DNA of 64,000 nucleotides from assembly GCF_030268085.1 (NCBI RefSeq), contig NZ_BSDE01000004.1, positions 277,090-341,089 on the forward strand. The letters are read 5' to 3'. This document shows, in pieces, positions 1-7,279 of the stretch (the stretch's first letter is position 1; every line of letters starts with the position of its first letter). The notes below the pieces were generated by a model. That model ran no database searches. It had not been told where the DNA came from and worked only from the letters and a program-made list of their open reading frames with translations. Source of the DNA: Geothrix limicola. GTDB taxonomy: Bacteria; Acidobacteriota; Holophagae; Holophagales; Holophagaceae. Both the position numbers and the translations under genes were made by a program.

Positions 1-868
1 CCCCGGCGGTGAAGTAGGTCTGGAGGCCCAGCAGGTCGTAGCTGGCGTGGATGAGGACGTTCAGACCGGGCTCGGCGAGGCCCGCCTCCTCCAGGAAGAG
101 CGGGCGGTCCTCCTCGGGCAGATCCTGAATCTCAGCTTCCAGCTTGGAGCAGATGGGGATGCAGGGGGCCTCCCGCTCGGCGGCCAGGGCCTGCAGCTTC
201 ACGTAGTGGGCGTTGCCTTGGGGGTTTCGGATGTCCTCTTCCCCGATGTTGCCGACGAAGAGGGTGGGCTTCAGCGTGAGCAGACCATAGGACTTCACCA
301 GCACCTTGTCGTCGGCGGAAAGGCCGGCGGTGCGGGCCCACTTGCCGTCGTTGAGCACGGCGTGGAGCCGCTCCAGCACGGCCACCATGGCGATGGATTC
401 TTTGTTGCCAGTCTTGGCGACTTTGCGGTGGCGCTCCAGGCCCTTCTCGATGGCGTCCAGATCCTTGATGACCAGCTCGGTCTCGATGATGCTGAGGTCG
501 CGCTCGGGGTTCACGCCGCCCTCCACGTGGGTGACGTTGGTGTCCTCGAAGCAGCGCACCACCTGCACGATGGCGTCGGTCTCCCGGATGTGTCCCAGGA
601 AGGCGTTGCCCAGGCCCTCGCCCTTGCTGGCGCCGCGGACCAGGCCCGCGATGTCGACGAATTCCTGCGCCGCGGGCAGGATGCGCTGGGGCTTCACGAT
701 CTCGGCAAGGGCCGCCAGCCGCGGATCTGGCACATCCACCACGCCCGTGTTGGGCTCGATGGTGCAGAAGGGATAGTTGGCCGAAGCCGCGCCCGCGCGG
801 GTGAGGGCGTTGAAAAGGGTGGATTTCCCCACATTGGGCAGACCCACGATGCCACAAGCGACAGCCAT
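1..868 (-). CDS. ychF: YchF/OLA1-family P-loop ATPase, C-terminus cut by the window edge
   Basis: This is the N-terminal 289 codons of the redox-regulated, ribosome-associated ATPase YchF (usually about 363 aa). The protein begins [17 protein letters not shown], so the Walker A loop NVGKST is intact near residue 14, followed by the family signature [10 protein letters not shown] and DIAGLVRGA. The left edge ends in the TYFTAG motif that opens the C-terminal TGS-like domain. The frame was read directly from the reverse complement and has no stop over the visible part. The gene is divergent from the small biotinyl-like gene at 999. Family identity is very secure; the precise cellular role of YchF is not settled in the literature. 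Confidence 0.96.
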   Translation of the reverse strand, partial: MAVACGIVGLPNVGKSTLFNALTRAGAASANYPFCTIEPNTGVVDVPDPRLAALAEIVKPQRILPAAQEFVDIAGLVRGASKGEGLGNAFLGHIRETDAIVQVVRCFEDTNVTHVEGGVNPERDLSIIETELVIKDLDAIEKGLERHRKVAKTGNKESIAMVAVLERLHAVLNDGKWARTAGLSADDKVLVKSYGLLTLKPTLFVGNIGEEDIRNPQGNAHYVKLQALAAEREAPCIPICSKLEAEIQDLPEEDRPLFLEEAGLAEPGLNVLIHASYDLLGLQTYFTAG

Positions 869-998
869 TCCATCCTCCAAGCCTTTCAGTATCTCAGAGT
901 GAGGATGTGACGAAAAGAACTGCTTCCGGGGCTTGCGCAAGGGCGCATCGCGCCATACTCTCCCCGCCAAGGTCGGGGAACGGCGAGTGGGAGGCAAC

Positions 999-1235
999 AT
1001 GATTGTGCGGGCGGAATGGCCGGGTTATGTGGTGGACGTCCTTGTCCGCCCCGGCCAGGAAGTGGAAGAGGACGAGCCCCTGATGATCCTCGAGGGCACC
1101 GACTCCTCCCGCACCTCCTTCTACATCAACGCGCCGGAAGGCGGAAAGGTCCGGGAGATCCTGCTCGAGGAGGGCGATTTCGCCTACGAGGATGACGACC
1201 TCGTGGTGATCGGGGATTCCGACCGGGATGATTAG
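999..1235 (+). CDS. Small biotinyl/lipoyl-domain-like protein lacking the attachment lysine
   Basis: The 78-aa product has the half-domain pattern of a biotinyl/lipoyl domain: an N-half with PGYVVDVLVRPGQEVEEDEPL, the hairpin position, and a C-half APEGGKVREILLEEGDFAYEDDDL. The hairpin, which should carry EAMKM (biotin) or ETDKA (lipoyl), instead reads LEGTDSSRTSFY and contains no lysine, so the canonical modification is impossible. The start at 999 is chosen because GGAGG lies at 990-994; an upstream in-frame ATG at 933 would add 22 unrelated residues. It is followed after 37 bp by a second, shorter biotinyl-like frame and then by a crotonase. Its role could be structural or acyl-carrier-like, or it may be a relic. 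The fold assignment is an inference from motif spacing. Confidence 0.7.
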   Translation: MIVRAEWPGYVVDVLVRPGQEVEEDEPLMILEGTDSSRTSFYINAPEGGKVREILLEEGDFAYEDDDLVVIGDSDRDD

Positions 1236-1272
1236 CTCGCTACACTGGGCCATCGTCCGCACGAGGTGACAG

Positions 1273-1380
1273 ATGGCTTTGGTGTATGCCGGGATGGCAG
1301 GGGATGCCGCGGGGACCTGCGTTTCGGCAGGTGACGCGGTGGGCCAGGATGAGGCCTCAGCCATCGCCGAGCTGGCCTGA
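1273..1380 (+). CDS. 35-aa biotinyl-half-domain-like small protein
   Basis: A frame of 35 codons starts at ATG 1273, seven bases after a good GAGGTGA ribosome site, and its TGA overlaps the ATG of the crotonase (TGATG), suggesting translational coupling. The product contains VYAGMAG, then CVSAGDAVGQDEASAIAEL, which matches the first half of a biotin carrier domain (usual form V-x-A-P-M-A-G ... V-x-x-G-D-x-V ... I-x-E-A-M-K-M) but stops exactly where the biotinylated MKM motif should begin. It may be a genuine micro-protein, a leader that couples crotonase translation, or the remains of a truncated BCCP gene. Similarity was judged by eye only. Confidence 0.5.
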   Translation: MALVYAGMAGDAAGTCVSAGDAVGQDEASAIAELA

Positions 1381-2165
1381 TGGAACTCCGTCTCGAACGC
1401 CTTGAGGGAGATGATTCAGGCATCGCGCTGCTGGGCCTGGACCGGCCCGAAGCCAAGAACGCCCTGGGACGGCGGCTCATGGAGGAATTTCGCCGGGCGC
1501 TGGCCGAGCTTCGTTCTGATTCGGCCGTGCGCGTGGTGGTGCTGCACAGCCGCGTTCCGGGCGTGTTCTGCGCCGGTGCCGACCTCAAGGAACGCGCGGC
1601 CATGTCGCCCGCGGAGACCACGGCCTTCGTCCATGGCTTGAGAAGTGCCTTCACCGAAGTGGAAGATCTGCCCATGCCAGTCATCGCCGTGCTCGAGGGG
1701 GCGGCCTTCGGCGGCGGGTTGGAACTGGCCCTGGCCGCGGATCTGCGCGTCGCCGGGGCCGAGGCGAAGCTGGGCCTGGTGGAAACCTCACTGGCCATCA
1801 TCCCCGGCGCCGGGGGCACACAGCGGCTACCGCGGCTGATCGGCGCGGCTCGCGCCAAGGAGCTGATCTTCACGGCGCGGCGCATCGGCGCCGAGGAAGC
1901 CGAGCGCATTGGGCTGGTGGATCGGGTGGCTCCCGCTGGGGGAGCCCTGGATGCGGCCCTGGCCCTGGCCCGGGAGATCCTTCCCAACGGACCCGTGGCC
2001 GTGCGCATGGCCAAACAGGCCGTGAACAAGGGGCTGGAGGTGGATCGGGATTCGGGCCTGGCCATTGAGCAGGCTTGTTATGCCCAGGTGATCCCCACCC
2101 AGGATCGGCTGGAGGGGCTCGCCGCCTTCCGCGAAAAGCGCAAACCCCAGTACCGAGGCGAGTGA
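1380..2165 (+). CDS. Enoyl-CoA hydratase/isomerase family protein (methylglutaconyl-CoA hydratase-like)
   Basis: The 261-aa protein is a full-length crotonase. It shows the oxyanion-hole region AAFGGGLELALAADL and the IIPGAGGTQRLPRLIG signature. Both catalytic glutamates of the hydratase branch are present with the classical 20-residue spacing (E115 in GGGLE and E135 in LVETSLAI), so hydratase activity is expected. The overall style is closest to AUH/methylglutaconyl-CoA hydratases of leucine breakdown, but short-chain enoyl-CoA hydratase is equally possible. The start overlaps the preceding mini-gene stop, and its stop overlaps the ATG of the CDF gene, so 1273-3127 is probably one transcript. 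The adjacent biotinyl-like frames would fit a decayed acyl-CoA carboxylase context. Confidence 0.88.
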   Translation: MELRLERLEGDDSGIALLGLDRPEAKNALGRRLMEEFRRALAELRSDSAVRVVVLHSRVPGVFCAGADLKERAAMSPAETTAFVHGLRSAFTEVEDLPMPVIAVLEGAAFGGGLELALAADLRVAGAEAKLGLVETSLAIIPGAGGTQRLPRLIGAARAKELIFTARRIGAEEAERIGLVDRVAPAGGALDAALALAREILPNGPVAVRMAKQAVNKGLEVDRDSGLAIEQACYAQVIPTQDRLEGLAAFREKRKPQYRGE

Positions 2166-3127
2166 TGAGCCATTCCCACGGTTCGATCCCCGGGGGCCAG
2201 GGCCCCAGCGCGACGGGGCGCCTGGCCCTCAGCTCCCTGATCTTCGGCTTGAACTTCCTGGTTCAGGGCCTCGGCGGCCTCTGGACCGGATCCCTGGGCC
2301 TGGTGTCCGATAGCCTCGAAAACCTGAACGACGCGGCGGTGAACCTGCTCGCCCTGGGCAGCATCCGTTTGGCCAATCGCCGCGAGCCCTGTGATCGCTG
2401 GACCTACGGCTGGCATCGCATCGAGATCTTCAACACGCTGCTGGGCGTCTTCCTGCTGGTGGTGCTGGCCGGGGCCGTGCTGTTCGAAGCCTGGGACCGC
2501 GTCCGGCATCCGCACGCCATCAAGCTCGGATGGGCCATCGGGTTCTCCCTGCTCGGGCTCGCCCTGAACCTGGCGGCGACCTTCGTGCTCGTACCGACGG
2601 AAGGCACGGGGCAGGAACGGGATCTCAATCTGCGCAGCGCCTACCTCCACGCCCTCGGCGACAGCCTGGCGAACGTGGCGGTGGTGGCGGGCATGGTGGT
2701 GATCCATTTCACCGGCTGGCGCTGGGTGGACCCCCTGCTGGCCGCGGGCATCTCGATGGTGATCCTCCGCGGTGCGTATCTGCTGCTGAGGGACGCGGTC
2801 GGCATCCTCATGCACCGCGCGGCCTTCGATCAGGAGGCGGCCAAGACCGATCTGCTGAAGCTCCCCGGCATCCTCGGCGTGGAGGATCTGCGCTCCTGGC
2901 GGGTCTGCAGCCACCTGACGGTCTGCACGGCCCACATCATCGTGGAGGTCGAGCGGCTGGTGGATACGGAAGCCCATCAGCAGCGCGTCGAGCACCTGCT
3001 CTGCGACCACTACGGCGTGCGCCACCTCACCCTGCACTTCGAGACCGCGGCCATGGCCGAGCGGCACCTGCACCGCTTCGTCCACGAGCACGAGGCCGAA
3101 GGTCACCATCATCACGATCACGATTGA
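2165..3127 (+). CDS. Cation diffusion facilitator (CDF) family metal exporter
   Basis: The 320-aa membrane protein has the CDF architecture: about six hydrophobic segments, a TM5 site HALGD and a cytoplasmic C-terminal domain. It should exchange divalent metal (Zn, Co, Cd or similar) for protons across the inner membrane. The start at 2165 overlaps the crotonase stop (TGATG), and the N-terminus MSHSHG plus the C-terminal tail HHHHDHD give His-rich metal-binding ends. In the TM2 site the usual HxxxD reads ExxxD (SDSLENLND), which could change metal preference. The gene ends in a strong bidirectional terminator at 3163-3195. Substrate cannot be assigned from sequence alone. Confidence 0.9.
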   Translation: MSHSHGSIPGGQGPSATGRLALSSLIFGLNFLVQGLGGLWTGSLGLVSDSLENLNDAAVNLLALGSIRLANRREPCDRWTYGWHRIEIFNTLLGVFLLVVLAGAVLFEAWDRVRHPHAIKLGWAIGFSLLGLALNLAATFVLVPTEGTGQERDLNLRSAYLHALGDSLANVAVVAGMVVIHFTGWRWVDPLLAAGISMVILRGAYLLLRDAVGILMHRAAFDQEAAKTDLLKLPGILGVEDLRSWRVCSHLTVCTAHIIVEVERLVDTEAHQQRVEHLLCDHYGVRHLTLHFETAAMAERHLHRFVHEHEAEGHHHHDHD

Positions 3128-3162
3128 CCCCGTTCAGGCCTGCGAGCCCCGCTCGCGCAATG

Positions 3163-3195
3163 AAAAACGTGCGGCCATTGGGCCGCACGTTTTTT
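3163..3195. terminator. Bidirectional intrinsic terminator
   Basis: A perfect 14-bp stem (AAAAACGTGCGGCC paired with its complement, loop ATTG) is flanked by an A-run on the left and a T-run on the right. It therefore works for both the CDF gene on the plus strand and the SPFH gene ending at 3218 on the minus strand. Confidence 0.9.
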
Positions 3196-3217
3196 CACTG
3201 AAAGCTGATGACGACCG

Positions 3218-4258
3218 TCACCCCATGCCGTGCTTCTTCATGATGGCGCCGCGCTGGGTGTCGTATTCGGCCTGGTTGATGAGCTGGCTGTCGAAAAGGT
3301 CCTTCAGCTCGGTCAGTTCTTCTTTCAGCGACTTCGCGGGTGCGGCGGGGGCGGGCGCGCTGCCGGCAGGGAAGCCCTGCTGGCCCATCATCTGCTGCGA
3401 TCCGGCCATCTGCTGGCCCATCATGTTGCCCATGCCGAAACCGAGGCCCACGCCCATGCCCATGCCCGCGACACCGCCGGGGTTCTGGGCGGCCAGGGGG
3501 ATGCTGTCGGCCACCTGCATCTGCGTGTAGGCGCCCATGACCGGGGCCATCATGCCCACGCCGGTGCGCTTGTCCATCATCGCTTCCACTTCCTCGGGAA
3601 GGCTGATGTTTTCCACGAAGAACTTGGACAGTTCCAGGCCCATGGTCTTGAATTCTTCGGCGAGCTTCTGACGGACGAGATCCGACAGCTCGTCGTATTT
3701 CGAAGCCAGGTCCAGGGCCGGCACCTTGGCCTCGCCCAGCACGTCCGTGAAGCGGCTCATGATGGTCTTGCGCAGCTGCTCGGAAATGTCGGGCACGGTG
3801 TAGACGCCGTTGGTGCCCACGAGCTGGCGCAGGAAGGTGGCGCTGTCGACGACCTTGATGGAGTAGATGCCGAAGGCCCGGATGCGCAGCATGCCGAAGT
3901 CGGCATCGCGCATCATGATCGGATTCGAGGTACCCCACTTCAGGTCGTTGTAGAGCTTGGTGGAGATGAAGTAGACATCGCTCTTGAAGGGGCTTTCGAA
4001 GCCGTACTTCCAGCCTTTCAGCGTGGCGAGGATGGGCAGGTTCTGGGTGGTCAGCCGGTGGGTGCCGGGCTTGAACACATCCGCCATCTGGCCTTCGTTG
4101 ACGAAGACCGCCTCCTGGCTTTCGCGCACCACCAGCTGGCCGCCGTTCTGGATTTCCTGACCCCGCATGGGGAAGCGCCAGGCCAGGGTGTCGTTGGAAT
4201 CATCCAGCCATTCGAGAATGTCGAGGAATTGGGCTTTGCCCCAGTCCATCAGACCCAT
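3218..4258 (-). CDS. SPFH-domain protein with C-terminal SHOCT domain
   Basis: The 346-aa protein belongs to the SPFH/band-7-like group often annotated as 'virion core protein'-like (YdjI type). An N-terminal SPFH region includes GQLVVRESQEAVFVNEGQ and KPGTHRLTTQNLPIL. It is followed by a Met/Gly/Gln-rich linker (about residues 250-300, with repeated GMGMG and MMGQQ) and a short SHOCT helix pair (LKEELTELKDLFDSQLINQAEYD) at the end. Such proteins oligomerise, sometimes at membranes, and may shield or scaffold proteases; no catalytic motif is visible. The start at 4258 (MGLMDWG) has GAGGAG upstream and is preferred to an in-frame ATG 18 codons earlier. There is no obvious operon partner. Confidence 0.82.
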   Translation of the reverse strand: MGLMDWGKAQFLDILEWLDDSNDTLAWRFPMRGQEIQNGGQLVVRESQEAVFVNEGQMADVFKPGTHRLTTQNLPILATLKGWKYGFESPFKSDVYFISTKLYNDLKWGTSNPIMMRDADFGMLRIRAFGIYSIKVVDSATFLRQLVGTNGVYTVPDISEQLRKTIMSRFTDVLGEAKVPALDLASKYDELSDLVRQKLAEEFKTMGLELSKFFVENISLPEEVEAMMDKRTGVGMMAPVMGAYTQMQVADSIPLAAQNPGGVAGMGMGVGLGFGMGNMMGQQMAGSQQMMGQQGFPAGSAPAPAAPAKSLKEELTELKDLFDSQLINQAEYDTQRGAIMKKHGMG

Positions 4259-4384
4259 GTCTTGTTCTCCTCGTGGCATCGGCCACAGGTACGATTCTAG
4301 GCGCCTTGGCAAATGGGGCGTGGCTTTCGGAGGGAAAAACCGGCGAATCCACGACGGCCACCGGGCAGTCCCCGGAGCGGGCCG

Positions 4385-4732
4385 TCAGCGGGTCCCCTTC
4401 ACCATGCGCAGGGGACCTTCGGCCCTGCCCTTGGCCCCGGGCTGGTCGATGCGGGTCTTGCTGTGGATCAGGTGGGTGTCCGAATCGATGACGCAGCGCC
4501 ATCCCTGGCTTTCATTCGGCACACGGAGATCCACCTCCCAGCCCCCGGAGGCGCCGTTCAGGGGAATGCGGCGGGCCGAGACGGCCTTGCCGCCGGTTTC
4601 CTGTTCGGCGATGGCCTTGGCCTCCTTGGCGGATTTGACGGGCCCCGAGGTGTGCCTGCGGGATTTGGTCGTGCCCGCAGCGAACACCAAGGCTGGGACG
4701 AGAAGGGCCAGGGCCAAAGGGCGCGCACGCAT
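4385..4732 (-). CDS. Small exported PepSY-like protein
   Basis: The 115-aa product starts with a signal peptide (MRARPLALALLVPALVFA). The mature part AKAIAEQETGGKAVSARRI ... GWEVDLRVPN ... CVIDSDTHLIHSKT follows the PepSY pattern of one helix and a short sheet. PepSY domains are generally periplasmic and are thought to inhibit proteases or bind other proteins; no enzyme motif is seen. AGGAG sits seven bases upstream of the chosen ATG. The start 18 codons further upstream would bury the signal peptide and is rejected. Confidence 0.65.
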   Translation of the reverse strand: MRARPLALALLVPALVFAAGTTKSRRHTSGPVKSAKEAKAIAEQETGGKAVSARRIPLNGASGGWEVDLRVPNESQGWRCVIDSDTHLIHSKTRIDQPGAKGRAEGPLRMVKGTR

Positions 4733-4786
4733 GGGATCTCCTTGGGGATTTCCGAGGATTCTAGCCAGCTGCCTGCGAGTCGGCAA

Positions 4787-5152
4787 TCAGGCCCGGTAGA
4801 GCGCGGCACCCCAGTGCAGGCCCGAATCCAGGGCGGTGAACCTCAGGTTCATGCCCGGGCGGACCAGCACGAGGTCGAGGGCTTCCACGGCCAGGCCTGA
4901 GACAGCGCAGACTTCGCGCACGGCCTGGGGCATCAACGTCACGGCGGATTGAGCCGTCGCGGCCCTCGATGATGGCGGGGCCCAGATCTCGGTTGATCCC
5001 TGGCCCAAATCGGCGTAACGCCGCTCCTGGATACCGCTGCGCACGCGGATCTACTCATCGGAGGTGTCCATGAGCCGGGACAGCGCCTCGTTGGTGACCA
5101 CGTAGGGAGGGACGCCAATGCCGGTGCCGGTGCCGGTGATGGCGCGGCGCAT
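4787..5152 (-). pseudogene. Decayed 3-oxoacyl-ACP synthase III (fabH-like) gene
   Basis: Read on the minus strand from ATG 5152, the frame gives MRRAITGTGTGIGVPPYVVTNEALSRLMDTSDE, then TAG at 5051-5053, then IRVRSGIQERRYADLGQGSTE. This is the classic FabH N-terminus, in which SDEWI is followed by R-x-G-I-x-E-R-R, with the expected Trp codon changed to amber. The frame stays open after the stop but jumps to residues resembling the FabH C-terminus (AVREVCAVSGLAVEALDLVLVRPGMNLRF, normally L-x-P-H-Q-A-N-x-R). The central region holding the catalytic Cys and His is therefore deleted. The whole remnant, start to final TGA at 4787, is still in one frame. It is almost certainly nonfunctional; another fabH should exist elsewhere. 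Confidence 0.82.
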
Positions 5153-5218
5153 GCACGCTCCCGGTGGTTTTGAGTGCCGCTCAGGCTAGCGGGAAGCCGG
5201 TGGGTTCGATCCGTGGTT

Positions 5219-6142
5219 TCAGCGGGCCTCTTCCAGCCCAAGCTCCCGCAGGAGATCCGCCTGATCACTGGGGCGTTCGATCCGCAGGCCCCGGGCTTTG
5301 AGCGTGTGGAGCCGCAGGGCTCCGTCGGAAAAACCCAGCAGCACGCCTTCCCGCGTCGCGCGGAAGCGGCCAGGCGGGCAGGGCTCGGCGCTCGGCAGGG
5401 CCCAGGCCACTTTCACGGTTCCGGCAGGGGTCTCCAGGAAGGCGTTGGGCCAGGGATCGGCCACGGCGCGGATCTGGTTGAAGGCCTCCTGGACGCCCAT
5501 TGAAAGGTCCAGTCGGGAATCCGCCGGCTTGCGGCCACCGAAGTAGGTGGAGGGGCCGAGGGTCTTCTGATCGATGTGCTGGGCGGATCCGTCCACCAGT
5601 CCGGGGATGGCTCCGCGCACCAGGTCCCGCCCTGCGGCGGCGGCCTTGTCCGTGAGGCTGAGGGCCGTTTCGTCCCAGGCGATGGGCAGCCGGGCCTGGG
5701 CGACGATATGGCCGTCGTCGGGCTTCGGCGTCATGGCGTGGAGGGTGATGCCGGTTTCGGTTTCCCCTTTTACCAGCACCCAGTTGAGGGGCGCGCGGCC
5801 CCGGTACTTCGGAAGCAGGCTGCCGTGCAGGTTGTAGGCGCCGAGGCGCGGAATCTCGAGGAACCGGGCCTGGATCATCTCCCGGAAATAGAAGCTGAAG
5901 AGGAAATCCGGCTGGTGCGCGCGGATGGCCTCGTAGACCGCATCATCATTGAAGGCCGGGGCCATGTGCACCGGAATGCCCTGGGCCTGGGCCACCGCGG
6001 CCGGCGGGGTGAACCACTGCTCATCGGCACCCTGCGCGTAGGTGTAGAGGGCGGCCACGTCGACTCCGGCCTCCAGCAGCCCCTCCAGGGCCGCGGTTCC
6101 CACGCTGGAATAGGCACAGACAACGGCTTTCGGTTTGGTCAT
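5219..6142 (-). CDS. ArnA-type formyltransferase (free-standing N-terminal domain)
   Basis: The 307-aa protein is a formyl-tetrahydrofolate-dependent formyltransferase. It carries NLHGSLLPKYRGRAPLNWVLVKGETETGITLH, which matches the formyltransferase half of ArnA far better than Met-tRNA formyltransferase. The catalytic Asn and His of NLHGS and the Asp of the downstream DDGHIVAQ motif are all present. ArnA itself modifies UDP-aminoarabinose for lipid A; here the C-terminal decarboxylase domain is absent and no arn genes are nearby, so the substrate is probably another amino sugar nucleotide. The start MTKPKAVV (6142) is preferred over ATG 6169 because a GAGG lies just upstream. It is transcribed divergently from the TPR gene at 6220. 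Confidence 0.85.
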   Translation of the reverse strand: MTKPKAVVCAYSSVGTAALEGLLEAGVDVAALYTYAQGADEQWFTPPAAVAQAQGIPVHMAPAFNDDAVYEAIRAHQPDFLFSFYFREMIQARFLEIPRLGAYNLHGSLLPKYRGRAPLNWVLVKGETETGITLHAMTPKPDDGHIVAQARLPIAWDETALSLTDKAAAAGRDLVRGAIPGLVDGSAQHIDQKTLGPSTYFGGRKPADSRLDLSMGVQEAFNQIRAVADPWPNAFLETPAGTVKVAWALPSAEPCPPGRFRATREGVLLGFSDGALRLHTLKARGLRIERPSDQADLLRELGLEEAR

Positions 6143-6219
6143 GGGAGCCTCGACCTCCAAGGATCGCATAATCCATTGATTCCCCTGTCCGTAGACCTAT
6201 GTTGAGTTGGAGGTTTCCG

Positions 6220-7278
6220 GTGCGCTTGAGAATCCTGCCCTTCCTGCTCAGCGCGGCCCTCCTGGCCGCAGGGGAGGATCCCTTCGAGGCGCCGCCCGAA
6301 TTGAAGGCCTTCGCGTGGAAACACACCAACACTCAGATGGGGGTCAGCAACAAGGTTCAGGCGCTCGTCCGAGCTTTCTTCGCCTCACCGGAGGAAGGCG
6401 GCCTGGGCATCACGTACGACAACACCTATACACGTACGCCAGCCGAGGCCATGCGGGATCGCAAAGCCAACTGCCTCACGCTGACGGCCTTGAACGTGGC
6501 CGCCTGCCAGTCCGTCGATATCGAGGCGAATTACGGCGAATCCATGAGGATCAGCCGCTGGCGTCGCGTGGGATCGGTAGTGCGCTACGAACGTCACATC
6601 GTCGCGATGGTGCCGGCCGGCCTCATCAACGCGCCATTGATCGTGGATTTCCTGCCGGATGTGCGCCGGGACCTCCACCTCGTCAAGAAGTTGGAACCCA
6701 AGCGGGTGAAGGCCCTCTTCTTCAGCAACCGTGCGGTCGAATTAATGGAAGACAACCGGATCGAGGAGGCCTTGGCCTCGGCCAAGCAGTCCATCGAAGT
6801 TGATCCCAGCTCGGGCATCGGGTGGAACATCCTGGGTGTGGTCCAGCAGCGCCAGGGGCTCGAAGCCGAGGCTGAGAAATCCTTCCTCAAGTCCATTGCC
6901 ACCGATCCGAAGGACGGCGCGCCTTGCGGCAACCTGGAGGGGCTGTTGAGGGCCCAGGGGCGCGTGGCCGAAGCCCAGGCCTACCGGGACCGGGGCATGG
7001 AGATCCGGAAGGATGACCCCTTCTTCAATGCCTTCCTCGCCGAAGAGGCCTACCGGGACAATCAGTGGGAGGAAGCCGGAAAGCGCATCAAGCAGGCCAT
7101 CCGTCTTCTCCCGCGGGAATCCGACTTCTATCTGATCCAGGCGCGCATCAGCCTTGCGCAGGGCCAGCGGAAGGATGCCATCAAGGCGTTGGAGAAGGCG
7201 CGCAAGTGGGCCCTGCCGGAGATGCAGGCCCGCTACGACAGCAAGCTGGCGTTGCTGAGGGGCGATAAGCCGACCTGA
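6220..7278 (+). CDS. Exported transglutaminase-like domain protein with TPR repeats
   Basis: The protein (about 352 aa from a GTG start) has a signal peptide (RILPFLLSAALLAAG). A cysteine-peptidase-like region follows, with the order Cys (RKANCLTLTALNVAAC), His (ERHIVAMVP) and Asp (LIVDFLPD), as in transglutaminase/papain-fold proteins. The C-terminal half contains three or four TPR motifs (for example AVELMEDNRIEEALASAKQS and GWNILGVVQQRQG). GTG 6220 is chosen because TTGGAGG ends six bases before it; an in-frame ATG at 6199 overlaps this site. It probably acts in the periplasm or as a lipoprotein-like scaffold. Whether the triad is catalytic is not known. Confidence 0.75.
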   Translation: MRLRILPFLLSAALLAAGEDPFEAPPELKAFAWKHTNTQMGVSNKVQALVRAFFASPEEGGLGITYDNTYTRTPAEAMRDRKANCLTLTALNVAACQSVDIEANYGESMRISRWRRVGSVVRYERHIVAMVPAGLINAPLIVDFLPDVRRDLHLVKKLEPKRVKALFFSNRAVELMEDNRIEEALASAKQSIEVDPSSGIGWNILGVVQQRQGLEAEAEKSFLKSIATDPKDGAPCGNLEGLLRAQGRVAEAQAYRDRGMEIRKDDPFFNAFLAEEAYRDNQWEEAGKRIKQAIRLLPRESDFYLIQARISLAQGQRKDAIKALEKARKWALPEMQARYDSKLALLRGDKPT

Positions 7279-7279
7279 T

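Noticed and set aside
47..910. Long plus-strand frame opposite ychF
   Set aside because: It is the antisense shadow of a clear ychF frame; its product shows only GC-biased low-complexity residues and no motif.
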